NCBI GenBank assembly: GCA_937927895.1 | Contig: CALGKA010000085.1 | Location: 1-40,521, forward strand | Direction: 5' to 3' | Source of the DNA: an uncultured Granulosicoccaceae bacterium | GTDB lineage: Bacteria; Pseudomonadota; Gammaproteobacteria; Granulosicoccales; Granulosicoccaceae | Length of the DNA stretch: 40,521 bases | Shown: one piece after another, positions 1-8,544 of the stretch | How the letters are laid out: every line of letters begins with the position of its first letter | Position numbering within the stretch: the first letter of the stretch is position 1 | Notes under the pieces: model-generated | Told to the model about the DNA's origin: nothing | Databases searched by the model: none | What the model saw: only the letters and a program-made list of their open reading frames with translations | Program-made: the position numbers and the translations under genes

Positions 1-56
1 AGAGCATCGCCCTTACAAGGCGAGGGTCGGGGGTTCGATCCCCTCAGCACCCACCA
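1..56 (+). tRNA. tRNA-Val (TAC anticodon), 5' end cut off by window edge
   Basis: The visible part runs from the end of the D arm to the encoded CCA at 54-56. The anticodon arm holds CCT-TAC-AAGG around 11-20, giving anticodon TAC (valine). The T arm carries the canonical GGTTCGATCC core at 32-41. The first ~20 bases lie outside the window, so the acceptor stem cannot be checked. It sits 7 bases before tRNA-Asp, and the two are probably cotranscribed and end at the terminator at 151-175. Confidence 0.93.
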
Positions 57-63
57 CTATATT

Positions 64-140
64 GGAGCGGTAGTTCAGTTGGTTAGAATACCGGCCTGTC
101 ACGCCGGGGGTCGCGGGTTCGAGTCCCGTCCGCTCCGCCA
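64..140 (+). tRNA. tRNA-Asp (GTC anticodon)
   Basis: This is a complete 77-base tRNA with encoded CCA (138-140). The acceptor stem GGAGCGG (64-70) pairs with CCGCTCC. The anticodon loop CTGTCAC gives GTC at 98-100 (aspartate). The T loop GGTTCGAGTCC is canonical. It follows tRNA-Val closely, and the Val-Asp tandem fits a single precursor transcript. Confidence 0.97.
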
Positions 141-150
141 ATAAAAATCA

Positions 151-175
151 AAGGGTGTCTAGGCACCCTTTTTTT
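151..175 (+). terminator. Rho-independent terminator after the tRNA pair
   Basis: AAGGGTG (151-157) pairs with CACCCTT (164-170) around a 6-base loop, followed by a T run to 175. It sits 11 bases after tRNA-Asp and separates the tRNA transcript from ppiD. Confidence 0.9.
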
Positions 176-243
176 GTGTCTACTGCTATATTTGTAGATC
201 CAGTATGGTCAAATGACCTTCGCAAACTCGTCTAGCTAAAATT

Positions 244-2166
244 ATGTTACTTGATCTCAGAGACGGCATTCGCAATTCAACATGGCTCAAGTACGTGTTG
301 GTCGGCATTATTTGTGTGCCATTTGCACTTGTTGGTATTAATTCCTACTTCAATAATGGTGGCCCGGACTACGCCGCTAAGGTCAACGGTGAGAAAGTCT
401 CACTGAACTCCTTTCAGAATGCCTACAACCAATCTCGCAGCCAAATACAACAAACCTTCGGTGGTCAATTACCTGCAGGTTTAGATATTGGGTCCATAGT
501 GAATACCCAGGCAATGGAAACTGTCGTCAGACAGGAAGTCTTACGGCAAGCTACCTTTGATAACGGCTTTGCGGTTGGCGATGAACAACTTGCTCAACAG
601 ATTATTTCCATTGATGCGTTTAAAGATGAAGGCGTGTTTAGCCAAGACCGCTACACTCGACACCTTCAGTCTGCAGGAGTGTCTGTGGCTGAATTTGAAG
701 AGCAGTTCAGAGGTGATCTGCTGTTGCAACAATTTCGCAATGGGGTAGTAGCAACAGGTTTTGCACTTAGCGATGAAAATCAATTGGTTAGTGAATTACG
801 AAATCAAAAGCGTTTGGCTTCTCTAATTACACTAGATACTGCGGCCAAGGCTGAAACCATAGAAGTAACTGATGAAGAAATAACAGCACACTATGACTCT
901 AACCTTGCAGCATTTAATAACCCTGAAAAAGTAAAAGTTGAATACCTAGAGCTTAAAATAGATGACTTGAAAGGCACTATTGAAGCCACGGATGAAGATA
1001 TTGCAGCCTATTTTGAACAAAATAAAACTCAGTGGGTGGTACCTGAGAAGCGCGATGCTTCACATATTCTTCTAGCCTTAGACAGTGATGCTTCAGATTC
1101 AGATGCAGCAGAAAAATTAGCGGAAGCCAGCGCAATAGTGGCACGAATCGCTGCTGGTGAATCTTTGGCTTCTTTGGCTCCGACTCTATCAGATGATCCT
1201 GGTTCTGCTGATAATGGCGGCAGCTTGGGTGCATTTGGTCGCGAAGTAATGGTGCCAGAGTTTGAAGAGGTCGCTTTTGCTATGACTGAAGGAGAGGTAA
1301 GCGAGCCAGTTCGTTCTGATTTTGGTTTCCATATTATCCAGTTGAACAAAATAATTCCCGAGCAAGGCCAGTCGCTTGAAGAAGTAAAAGATGAAGTGGA
1401 AGATCAATACCGCACTGAACTCGCGGAAACCAGGTTTTTTGAAGCGTCTGAGCTTTTATCAAATGCCTCTTACGAGAACAGTGATTCTTTACAGCCTGCA
1501 GCAGAAGAGACTGGTCTTACTCTGCAATCAACTGACTGGATAGATCGTACTGCCACTGAAGGTATTGGTATGTACCCGCAGGTAATTTCAGCCGCTCTTA
1601 CTGATGATGTACGCAATAACGGTTTGAATTCAGAAATACTTGAGGTTGCTGAAAATCACGCCATTGTATTGCGAACGATCGACTACCTTGATGCGGCACC
1701 TAAGCCTATAGATGAAGTTCGCGATGACATCATCAAAAGAGTTCAGAGTGAAAAAGCGACCGAAGAACTGCAAGCACTTGCAGACTCTTTAGTAACCGAG
1801 CTTGAAGGTGGTGCAGATGCTGAGGCTCTTGCGACCGATAAAGGTGGTGAATTCACAGCAGCTACTGCTATTGCCAGAACTGGAACCGATGTAGATCGCG
1901 CTATTGTTCAGAAGCTTTTCACTATGCCAAAGCCTGCGGATAGCAGTGCTACTTATGCAACGCAAACAGATAGCGACAGCAATATAGTGGTTGTGGCTTT
2001 TTCAGGGGTTGAAGCGGCTGACTCAGAGGCCACTGATGCTTCTGCAGTTGCGGCATCTGCAATGCCTGCTAATGCTGAATTTCAAGCAGTAGTGGGTGCT
2101 ATTGAAGGTGAGGCTGAGATTGTTAGGAACGAAGCGTTGCTTTCACCAGAGCCAGCTACCTACTAA
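244..2166 (+). CDS. ppiD: Peptidyl-prolyl cis-trans isomerase PpiD, inner-membrane periplasmic chaperone
   Basis: The 640-residue protein has the PpiD layout: a short cytoplasmic N-terminus, one membrane anchor (about residues 15-35), a SurA-like N-terminal chaperone region, and a parvulin rotamase domain at about 268-370 (DASHILLAL at 271-279, GSLGAFGREVMVPEFE, FGFHIIQL). A long periplasmic C-terminal region follows. The E. coli protein is 623 residues. PpiD works at the Sec translocon exit, assisting folding of newly exported proteins. The downstream neighbour fabI and the upstream tRNA-Val/Asp pair match the usual pseudomonad-like context. No good Shine-Dalgarno precedes the ATG at 244, but the N-terminus aligns well with the family. 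The gene ends in a shared bidirectional terminator. Confidence 0.95.
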   Translation: MLLDLRDGIRNSTWLKYVLVGIICVPFALVGINSYFNNGGPDYAAKVNGEKVSLNSFQNAYNQSRSQIQQTFGGQLPAGLDIGSIVNTQAMETVVRQEVLRQATFDNGFAVGDEQLAQQIISIDAFKDEGVFSQDRYTRHLQSAGVSVAEFEEQFRGDLLLQQFRNGVVATGFALSDENQLVSELRNQKRLASLITLDTAAKAETIEVTDEEITAHYDSNLAAFNNPEKVKVEYLELKIDDLKGTIEATDEDIAAYFEQNKTQWVVPEKRDASHILLALDSDASDSDAAEKLAEASAIVARIAAGESLASLAPTLSDDPGSADNGGSLGAFGREVMVPEFEEVAFAMTEGEVSEPVRSDFGFHIIQLNKIIPEQGQSLEEVKDEVEDQYRTELAETRFFEASELLSNASYENSDSLQPAAEETGLTLQSTDWIDRTATEGIGMYPQVISAALTDDVRNNGLNSEILEVAENHAIVLRTIDYLDAAPKPIDEVRDDIIKRVQSEKATEELQALADSLVTELEGGADAEALATDKGGEFTAATAIARTGTDVDRAIVQKLFTMPKPADSSATYATQTDSDSNIVVVAFSGVEAADSEATDASAVAASAMPANAEFQAVVGAIEGEAEIVRNEALLSPEPATY

Positions 2167-2184
2167 GTAAAGTTAGTAAGATAC

Positions 2185-2214
2185 AAAAAAGGCCGCTATT
2201 TGCGGCCTTTTTTG
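2185..2214. terminator. Bidirectional terminator between convergent ppiD and fabI
   Basis: AAAAAAGGCCGC (2185-2196) pairs with GCGGCCTTTTTT (2202-2213) around a 5-base loop. The T run on the right serves ppiD, and the A run on the left becomes the T run for fabI transcripts on the minus strand. Confidence 0.92.
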
Positions 2215-2240
2215 TTTGTGACTTAGGTTAACGGCAAAGG

Positions 2241-3026
2241 TTAGGAGCTTAGCGGTGGCATAGCCACATTGTTGAAGCCCGCATCAACATAAACAATTTG
2301 CCCGGTAATACCGGCTGCCATATTCGAGCATAGAAAAGCGGCTGTATCGCCAACTTGCTCAATGGTGACATTGCGCTTAAGCGGGGATGTTTCGGCCACA
2401 TGCCCTAATAGCTTTTTGAAATCTCCGATGCCTGAGGCTGCCAAGGTTCGAATGGGGCCTGCAGAAATTGCATTAACTCGAACGCCGGCAGGGCCAAGCG
2501 AATGTGCCATGAAACGAGTATTGGCCTCAAGGCTAGCTTTGGCCAATCCCATTACATTGTAGTTTGGCATTGACCGTACCGCGCCAAGATAGCTCAGTGT
2601 CAATAACGATGCGTCTTCAGATAGAAGCGGCTTGCACGCTTTGGCAAGCGCCGCAAAGCTGTATGAGCTGATGTCGTGGGCGATTCGAAACCCTTCCCGG
2701 GTAACGCAATCCAGGTAATCCCCTTCTAGCTGTTCGCGCGGTGCAAAGCCAACTGCATGGACCAATATATCAAGTGAACCCCAATGGCTTTTAATCGATG
2801 CTGCTAGATCGTCTATTTGCTGATCATGCTCTACATCGCATGGAAATACAGCGGTTGAATCGCACTCGGCGGCAAGATCAATCACCCGATCTTTTAATCG
2901 CTCTCCTTGATAGGTGAATGCCAGCTCAGCACCTTCTCGATGCATTGATTGTGCGATTCCCCAAGCAATAGAGCGCTTACTTGCCACGCCTATAATTAGG
3001 GCTTTTTTACCAGTAAGGAATCCCAT
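2241..3026 (-). CDS. fabI: Enoyl-[acyl-carrier-protein] reductase (NADH) FabI
   Basis: FabI catalyses the last reduction of each fatty-acid elongation cycle. From MGFLTGKK the protein is 261 residues (E. coli 262), and key residues fall at identical positions: Tyr146, Tyr156 and Lys163 (the Y-x6-K motif in NYNVMGLAK). Gly93, Met159 and Phe203, which line the triclosan pocket in the E. coli enzyme, are also conserved, so a drug-sensitive enzyme is expected. The reading frame continues 9 codons upstream (to 3053), but the ATG at 3026 is preferred: it has a GGAG Shine-Dalgarno about 7 bases upstream, and family members begin there. It is convergent with ppiD. Confidence 0.96.
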   Translation of the reverse strand: MGFLTGKKALIIGVASKRSIAWGIAQSMHREGAELAFTYQGERLKDRVIDLAAECDSTAVFPCDVEHDQQIDDLAASIKSHWGSLDILVHAVGFAPREQLEGDYLDCVTREGFRIAHDISSYSFAALAKACKPLLSEDASLLTLSYLGAVRSMPNYNVMGLAKASLEANTRFMAHSLGPAGVRVNAISAGPIRTLAASGIGDFKKLLGHVAETSPLKRNVTIEQVGDTAAFLCSNMAAGITGQIVYVDAGFNNVAMPPLSS

Positions 3027-3131
3027 TTTTTTCTCCGGTGTGTAAGCCACCATTATACGCCGAAATTCAGTGGATCTTCATAGTCTTGGTGAGTTGAACT
3101 GCCTCTAAGCGGCGCAACGCGCCTAATGAGA

Positions 3132-3137
3132 TATAAT
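3132..3137 (+). promoter_or_regulatory. Possible -10 box (TATAAT) for the CYTH gene
   Basis: A perfect TATAAT lies 33 bases before the preferred CYTH start at 3171. No convincing -35 hexamer is seen at the expected distance. If used, transcription would start near 3144, excluding the longer reading frame that opens at 3126. Confidence 0.35.
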
Positions 3138-3170
3138 GACGCTAGATTTTTGAAAGCGCAGCTCAAGTTT

Positions 3171-3632
3171 ATGATCGAAATAGAACGCAAGTTTCTGGTG
3201 GATAAAACAAAGTGGCCGCGCAGCGAGGAACGCATTGTGATGCGCCAAGGGTATCTTGCCCAGCAAGGTGATCTAGTGTGCCGCGTACGGCAAAAAAATG
3301 ATCAGTTTTACCTGTCTGTTAAGGCCTCTATAGATAATCTATCAAGCTATGACTACGAATACCCCATTCCCAAAGAAGATGGCGAAACCATGCTCAATAA
3401 GCTCTGTGATCATGCTGCGGTGACTAAAACTCGTCACTTAGTAAAGCAAGATGATCTGGTTTGGGAGATCGACGAGTTCCACGACGCTAACGAAGGCTTG
3501 ATAGTAGCTGAGATTGAACTGCCAACGGCTGCGCATAATTTTGAAAAGCCTGAGTGGCTGTTAGAGGAAGTCTCAAACGACAAGCGTTATACCAATTATG
3601 CGTTGTACTGTAAGCCGCACCAAGAGTGGTAG
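3171..3632 (+). CDS. CYTH domain-containing protein (probable inorganic triphosphatase)
   Basis: This is a 153-residue single-domain CYTH protein. It begins MIEIERKFLV, containing the E-x-E-x-K signature that binds the triphosphate and divalent metal in the tunnel fold. Alternating basic and acidic strands follow (CRVRQK, YLSVKAS, WEIDEF, LIVAEIEL). Small bacterial CYTH proteins of this length have been characterised as tripolyphosphatases, whereas the fused CYTH-CHAD forms are much longer. The substrate here cannot be told from sequence. The frame could open at 3126, but the family begins at MIEIERK and a TATAAT overlaps the longer version. The Shine-Dalgarno is weak. It is convergent with dapE. 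Confidence 0.85.
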   Translation: MIEIERKFLVDKTKWPRSEERIVMRQGYLAQQGDLVCRVRQKNDQFYLSVKASIDNLSSYDYEYPIPKEDGETMLNKLCDHAAVTKTRHLVKQDDLVWEIDEFHDANEGLIVAEIELPTAAHNFEKPEWLLEEVSNDKRYTNYALYCKPHQEW

Positions 3633-3635
3633 TTT

Positions 3636-3669
3636 TAGCTAGCGTTCGTTTATGGATGGGCGCTAGCTA
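3636..3669. repeat. Inverted repeat at the CYTH/dapE convergent junction
   Basis: TAGCTAGCG (3636-3644) is the exact reverse complement of CGCTAGCTA (3661-3669), with a 16-base spacer. It begins 4 bases after the CYTH stop and overlaps the dapE stop. There is no T run, so it may stabilise 3' ends of both transcripts rather than act as an intrinsic terminator. Confidence 0.6.
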
Positions 3670-4793
3670 GTTTGCAGTAAATCGCGAAGCAGTTCTTCGT
3701 AAACATCAGTGAGTTGTTCCAGGTCACTGACTGAAACACATTCATCAACTTGATGGATGGTCGCATTACATGGCCCGAGCTCTAGAACCTGTGCACCGGT
3801 GGGCGCTATAAAGCGCCCGTCTGATGTGCCACCGCTGGTTGAGAGCTCAGTGTTGCTATGACATACCTTTTGTATAGCGGCTTCTGTTGCGTCAACCAAT
3901 TTGCCGCGTTCAGTAATAAACGGATTGCCTGATAGTCGCCATGTGATTTCATAATCAATATCGTGCTCTTTTAGAATGTCTAGTACGCGTTGCTTTAACT
4001 CATCAGCGGTGACTTCTGTTGAGAATCGAAAATTAAAACGAATAGCTAGTTCGCCTGGTATGACATTTTCAGCACCTGTTCCAGCCTGAAGGTTTGAGAC
4101 TTGAAAAGTTGTGGCTGGAAAAAACTCGTTGCCGTTATCCCATTGTTCACTGGTAAGGGCGTCTAGTGCTTTTGCAAATTTATGAACAGGGTTGATGCCT
4201 AGGTGAGGGTAGGCGACATGTCCCTGTTTGCCTTTGACTACTACATGTCCATTAAGCGAACCGCGTCTGCCGTTTTTGATTATGTCGCCAAGTGAGCTTG
4301 TGCTGGTTGGCTCACCGACAATACACCAATCAATTTTCACGTTGTTGGTTTCAAGATGTTCCACTACTTTGACTGTGCCATTTATGGCGGGGCCTTCTTC
4401 ATCACTGGTGATTAAGAAGCCAATACGACCATCTATTTTGCCTTGCTCAAGGACTCTTTCAACCGCTACTACCATGGCGGCTATGCTGCTTTTCATGTCT
4501 GCTGAACCGCGACCATATAGATACCCTTTATGAATTTCCGCGCCAAACGGTGGGTGCGTCCAGCTTTCGGTCGGGCCTGTAGGCACTACATCTGTGTGCC
4601 CAGCAAATACAAATAAAGGACCTGTGCCGGGCGTTACCGACCATAGATTGTCAACGTCGCCAAAGCGTAGGTTTTCATGAATGAAGCCGACACTTGTTAG
4701 GCGATTGGCAATTATTTTTTGACAGCCGGCATCAGCAGGAGTGATCGACTCGCATCTGACTAACTGTTGTGCGAGTTCAATTGTCTTCGACAT
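3663..4793 (-). CDS. dapE: Succinyl-diaminopimelate desuccinylase DapE
   Basis: DapE hydrolyses N-succinyl-LL-diaminopimelate to LL-diaminopimelate and succinate, in the pathway to lysine and the meso-DAP of peptidoglycan. The 376 residues match the family length (E. coli 375). The M20 metallopeptidase ligands are all visible: His66 and Asp68 in AGHTDVVP, Asp99 in GRGSADMK, Glu132/Glu133 in TSDEEGPA, Glu161, and His347 in ATIHQVDE. It is the last gene of a leftward map-glnD-dapE unit and starts 3 bases after the glnD stop, implying translational coupling. In E. coli dapE lies elsewhere, while dapD neighbours glnD. Confidence 0.96.
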   Translation of the reverse strand: MSKTIELAQQLVRCESITPADAGCQKIIANRLTSVGFIHENLRFGDVDNLWSVTPGTGPLFVFAGHTDVVPTGPTESWTHPPFGAEIHKGYLYGRGSADMKSSIAAMVVAVERVLEQGKIDGRIGFLITSDEEGPAINGTVKVVEHLETNNVKIDWCIVGEPTSTSSLGDIIKNGRRGSLNGHVVVKGKQGHVAYPHLGINPVHKFAKALDALTSEQWDNGNEFFPATTFQVSNLQAGTGAENVIPGELAIRFNFRFSTEVTADELKQRVLDILKEHDIDYEITWRLSGNPFITERGKLVDATEAAIQKVCHSNTELSTSGGTSDGRFIAPTGAQVLELGPCNATIHQVDECVSVSDLEQLTDVYEELLRDLLQTS

Positions 4794-4796
4794 GTT

Positions 4797-7460
4797 TTAA
4801 TCTTCAAGTTGTTTTAGAAGGGCGCTGTAAAGAGCATTTAGTGCAGATTCGTCGGTGACTTTAGTGCGGTTAGCGGATTGTATATAGAATGAGTCTTCTG
4901 CTGTTTCACCGAGTGTGGTGATGTTTGCAGATATAACGCGAATACGATTTTCTTCAAAGCATTGGCCAATAGCGCTCAGCAAGCCAGGTTGATCAATGGC
5001 TTTAATAAACAAGCTGGTTGATTCATCAGAGATCTCATTGTCAAAACGCACAATAGGTTTGAAGTCAAAGTGTGTGAGTCTTCTTGGTGCTTTTTGTGTG
5101 ACTATCTCTTGCCTTATGTCTTCTGTAAGGATGGCATCGAGTTGTTTGTAAATGCTATCGAGCCTTGCTCGGTCTCTGATTGTTTCGCCTTCGCGATCAA
5201 GAACAAAAAAGGTGTTTAGGGTCCAACCATTTAAAGAGGTTAAAATTTGAGCGCTAACCACCGTGAGGTTTAGTTGATCAAGCGTTGCAACAATATCTGC
5301 GAATAAATGTATATGATCTGGGAAGTGTATAAATATTTCGGTCGAGCCACGTTTTGTTTCTCGACGCAGTAGTATTAATGGCTCGCCAGCTTCTAGCAGT
5401 GTCATGTTGGTAGTGTGCCAGCAAATTTCATCAGCACTGTATTGCAGAAAATATTGTTCATCACAATATTGCCAGATAGGCTCAATAAGTTGCGGGTCAA
5501 TTGAGTTGGCGGCGAGCAGTTCTTTTGTCTGCTTTTGTTTGAGTGCTACTGCCTCTTGTCTATCAATTGGGTTGTCAAGGCCGCGTTTTAGTGCCTCGGC
5601 TGTGTGTCTATAAAGTTGTCCCAGTAGGTTTTGCTTCCATGAATTCCAAAGGTCAGGGTTGGTACCGCGTATGTCTGCAACGGTTAATAGATACAGAAAA
5701 TTTAAGTAGCGCATAGAACCTACAAACTGTGCAAACTCAAGAATAACTTCAGGGTCTGAGGTGTCTTTGCGTTGTGCGGTCATAGACATGACTAAATGAT
5801 GCCGAATGGTCCATACCACCAATTTTGTTTCTGCTTCATGCAAGCCATGATGAGTGCAAAATGTTAGCGCGTCTTCTGCACCAAGAATCGAATGGTCACC
5901 ACCACGGCCTTTGGCTATATCGTGAAATAAACCTATCAGATAGAGCAATTCAGGTTTTTCACTGCTTTGCATAATGGCGGAGCAATCGGGGTATTCGTGA
6001 TTGTGCTCAGGGATCGCAAACCGTCGAAGGTTGCGAATCACCATGAGGGTGTGCTCATCGACAGTATATATATGGAATAGATCGTACTGCATTCGGCCCA
6101 CAATCTTTTCAAAGTTCGGTAGATAACTCGCAAGGATCCCATAGCGGTTCATTAAGCGCAGCTTGCGCGTAATTTTATTTGGCTCTCGGAATAGCTGCAT
6201 GAATAGATCACGCGGAATGGTGTCTGCTCTGAATTTTTTATTTATCAGGTGCTGGTTGCTTTTTAAGCTCCGTAATGTACGAGCACCTATGCCGCGGACT
6301 TCTTCGTATGATGCAAATACTTGAAATAACTCGAGCATGGCGGGTGGGTATTTTTTAAAGACGGTGTCGTCAATGGTCTCTATGTACTCATCAATAATTA
6401 CAAAGTATTCGTTAGTTGTAGCTTTTATATTCTTATTCGCAGCAGGTGCAAGCTTTGCTCCCATTAGTTGCAAAAGCATCTCATTGAATCTTTCAATTTT
6501 AGTTACTGTGCGAAAATAGGTTTGCATAAACTGCTCAACTGCTTCGTTGCTATGTTCCTCGGTTGTCTCGTATCCGAAGTCGGCTGCTAGCTCACGTTGG
6601 TAGTCAAAAAGGACTCTGTCTTCTTTGCGTTTGCTTTTAAGGTGCAGTAAAAACCGAATTCGCCATAGTGTGTCGCGTCCTGCGGTGAGTTCATCCAGTT
6701 CTTGCTGGTTTAAATAGTCATCAGCGATCAGTGCGTGCAGATTAGAGTTTCCGTATTGTCTAATCAGCATCCATTCAACGGTTTGAATATCGCGCAGGCC
6801 GCCGGGGCTTTCTTTAAGGTTCGGTTCAAGTCTGAAGGCTGTGCCAAGGAACTTTTGATGGCGCTCTTTTTGTTCCTGGCGTTTTGCTATAAAAAACTTT
6901 GCCACAGGCCATATGTTTTCAGGTTTGATAGCCTCCTTTAATTGATTGAATAAATGTTTACTACCGCAGACGTAACGGCTCTCAATTAAGTTGGTGATAA
7001 CGGTGATATCAGCTTTTGCTTCTTTTATACAGCGTGCAACATCACGTACGCTGTGGCCGACGTCTAGTCCTAAGTCCCAGAGGTTGGTAACAAATAAACC
7101 TATTTCTTCGTCAGCACCGGTGAACTTTTCTTTCGTTAAAATGAGTATGTCTATGTCGGAGTAGGGGTGTAATTCTGCTCTGCCGTAGCCACCTACTGCA
7201 ATTAAAGATACCGAGTCGCGTGCACTTAAAGGTATGGTGCGCTGCCAAATGTGTGTGACGATGGAATCTATAATGGCAGACTGCCAGCCAATCAGTTCTG
7301 CTACCGGTGCACCGTTATGAAACAAGTCAGTTAATGATTCACGTGTTTCTGCAAGTGCCTCTTTGTAGGCTACAAGTGTTGAGTCAGCGGTCTCAATTTT
7401 TTTGATCATCTCAGGGAGATGAATGATTGATGTGATCTCCTGCGAGGCTGTGATGCTCAT
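4797..7460 (-). CDS. glnD: Bifunctional [protein-PII] uridylyltransferase/uridylyl-removing enzyme GlnD
   Basis: GlnD senses glutamine and adds or removes UMP on the PII proteins GlnB/GlnK, the top of the nitrogen-regulation cascade. The 887-residue protein shows the full architecture. A nucleotidyltransferase domain carries GGYGRAELHPYSDIDIL (residues 90-106, catalytic Asp102/Asp104). An HD domain carries FHDIAKGRGGDHS (about 512-524) for uridylyl removal. Two C-terminal ACT domains lie at about 705-780 and 815-885. All are intact, so a fully regulated enzyme is expected. It lies between map (28-base gap) and dapE (3-base gap) on the same strand. Its start is the ATG at 7460. Confidence 0.96.
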   Translation of the reverse strand: MSITASQEITSIIHLPEMIKKIETADSTLVAYKEALAETRESLTDLFHNGAPVAELIGWQSAIIDSIVTHIWQRTIPLSARDSVSLIAVGGYGRAELHPYSDIDILILTKEKFTGADEEIGLFVTNLWDLGLDVGHSVRDVARCIKEAKADITVITNLIESRYVCGSKHLFNQLKEAIKPENIWPVAKFFIAKRQEQKERHQKFLGTAFRLEPNLKESPGGLRDIQTVEWMLIRQYGNSNLHALIADDYLNQQELDELTAGRDTLWRIRFLLHLKSKRKEDRVLFDYQRELAADFGYETTEEHSNEAVEQFMQTYFRTVTKIERFNEMLLQLMGAKLAPAANKNIKATTNEYFVIIDEYIETIDDTVFKKYPPAMLELFQVFASYEEVRGIGARTLRSLKSNQHLINKKFRADTIPRDLFMQLFREPNKITRKLRLMNRYGILASYLPNFEKIVGRMQYDLFHIYTVDEHTLMVIRNLRRFAIPEHNHEYPDCSAIMQSSEKPELLYLIGLFHDIAKGRGGDHSILGAEDALTFCTHHGLHEAETKLVVWTIRHHLVMSMTAQRKDTSDPEVILEFAQFVGSMRYLNFLYLLTVADIRGTNPDLWNSWKQNLLGQLYRHTAEALKRGLDNPIDRQEAVALKQKQTKELLAANSIDPQLIEPIWQYCDEQYFLQYSADEICWHTTNMTLLEAGEPLILLRRETKRGSTEIFIHFPDHIHLFADIVATLDQLNLTVVSAQILTSLNGWTLNTFFVLDREGETIRDRARLDSIYKQLDAILTEDIRQEIVTQKAPRRLTHFDFKPIVRFDNEISDESTSLFIKAIDQPGLLSAIGQCFEENRIRVISANITTLGETAEDSFYIQSANRTKVTDESALNALYSALLKQLED

Positions 7461-7488
7461 AGTGTAGTTTGGCTGTTGTATTAATCGA

Positions 7489-8265
7489 TTAGAGTTCAGC
7501 AGGTGACAAGGTCAGTAGCTCAAAACTATCTTCAGTAACTAACACGGTGTGTTCCCATTGTGCAGAGAGGCTGCGATCTTTGGTTACTACAGTCCAGTCA
7601 TCAGGGAGTAGCCTAACCGCTCGTTTGCCTGCATTGATCATGGGTTCTATGGTGAACACCATGCCGGCTTCTAGAACTAACCCTTCGCCTGGTTTACCGT
7701 AGTGAAGAACTTGTGGCTCTTCGTGGAATAATTTTCCAATCCCATGGCCGCAATATTCTCGTACTACAGAACAGCGCTCGCCCTCAGCGTATTGCTGAAT
7801 GGCGTGGCCGATATCGCCGAGTGTGGCACCTGGTTTGACTTGTGCAATGCCGCGATTCAGGCTTTCTAGCGCAATATCGCAAATTCGTTTGCCCTTTATT
7901 GTTGGCTCACCAATGTGATACATGCGGCTGGTATCGCCGTGATAGCCGTCTTTGATCACTGTGACATCTATATTGATGATGTCCTTTTTTTTCAGAACGC
8001 GGTCACCGGGGATGCCGTGGCAGACCACGTGGTTGAGGGACGTGCAGATGGATTTGGGAAAACCACGATAATTGAGCGGCGCTGGGATACCGCCTTGCAC
8101 CTGAGTGATATGCTCGTGGCAAATAGTGTTCAGTTCATCCGTAGTAACGCCGGGTTTTGCGTAATCGGTGATCAAATCAAGTACTTCGGCCGCCATGCGT
8201 CCTGCGATCCGTATTTTCTCAATTTCTGCGGGTGTTTTTATCGGTACTGAGTGCCTGGCTGACAT
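7489..8265 (-). CDS. map: Type I methionine aminopeptidase
   Basis: Map removes the initiator methionine from nascent proteins. The 258-residue single-domain enzyme has the type I pita-bread fold with all metal ligands: Asp100, Asp111, His174, Glu207 and Glu238. His83 in VCHGIPG matches E. coli His79. There is no N-terminal zinc-finger extension. It is divergent from rpsB, the standard gammaproteobacterial arrangement, and heads the leftward map-glnD-dapE unit. Its promoter must lie within 8266-8343, but I see no clear consensus there. Confidence 0.96.
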   Translation of the reverse strand: MSARHSVPIKTPAEIEKIRIAGRMAAEVLDLITDYAKPGVTTDELNTICHEHITQVQGGIPAPLNYRGFPKSICTSLNHVVCHGIPGDRVLKKKDIINIDVTVIKDGYHGDTSRMYHIGEPTIKGKRICDIALESLNRGIAQVKPGATLGDIGHAIQQYAEGERCSVVREYCGHGIGKLFHEEPQVLHYGKPGEGLVLEAGMVFTIEPMINAGKRAVRLLPDDWTVVTKDRSLSAQWEHTVLVTEDSFELLTLSPAEL

Positions 8266-8343
8266 TCTGCTGCTCTGGTCCTGGTGGTAAGCCGGTCAAT
8301 AAGACGGGAATTAGAAAAAGTTTGGTCAATACCTTGTATTGTA

Positions 8344-8373
8344 TTGGAATAAACCGGTTTTCTGGAATATAAT
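8344..8373 (+). promoter_or_regulatory. Sigma-70 promoter for rpsB-tsf
   Basis: TTGGAA (8344-8349) and a perfect TATAAT (8368-8373) are separated by 18 bases, with a GC-rich start region after them. Transcription would start near 8380, leaving a leader of about 165 bases before rpsB. Confidence 0.7.
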
Positions 8374-8379
8374 TACCGG

Positions 8380-8544
8380 CTGGCTGGTGTGGATTGTGTA
8401 CACATTAGGCCGTTCAACCGATTTTGATCGGAATTCACACGTCCCTGTACAAGAGCATGCTGGGTGCTAATCAGCAAATTACACGCTGAGCGGTTGCATG
8501 TTTGTAGGGGCGGAGGCTCAACCCAATACAATTAGAGAAAGATT
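8380..8544 (+). promoter_or_regulatory. Structured rpsB mRNA leader, candidate S2 autoregulatory region
   Basis: The leader is long and contains potential stems, including CCGAT-TTTG-ATCGG at 8418-8431 enclosed by GTGTG/CACAC segments. Gammaproteobacterial rpsB leaders are known to bind S2 and repress rpsB-tsf translation. That this leader does so is inference from position, length and structure. The bases before the ATG at 8545 (AGAGAAAG) form only a weak Shine-Dalgarno, as expected for a regulated start. Confidence 0.5.

Noticed and set aside
207..218. GGTCA-AA-TGACC palindrome upstream of ppiD
   Set aside because: Only 5-bp arms and no clear promoter around it; too short to call an operator.
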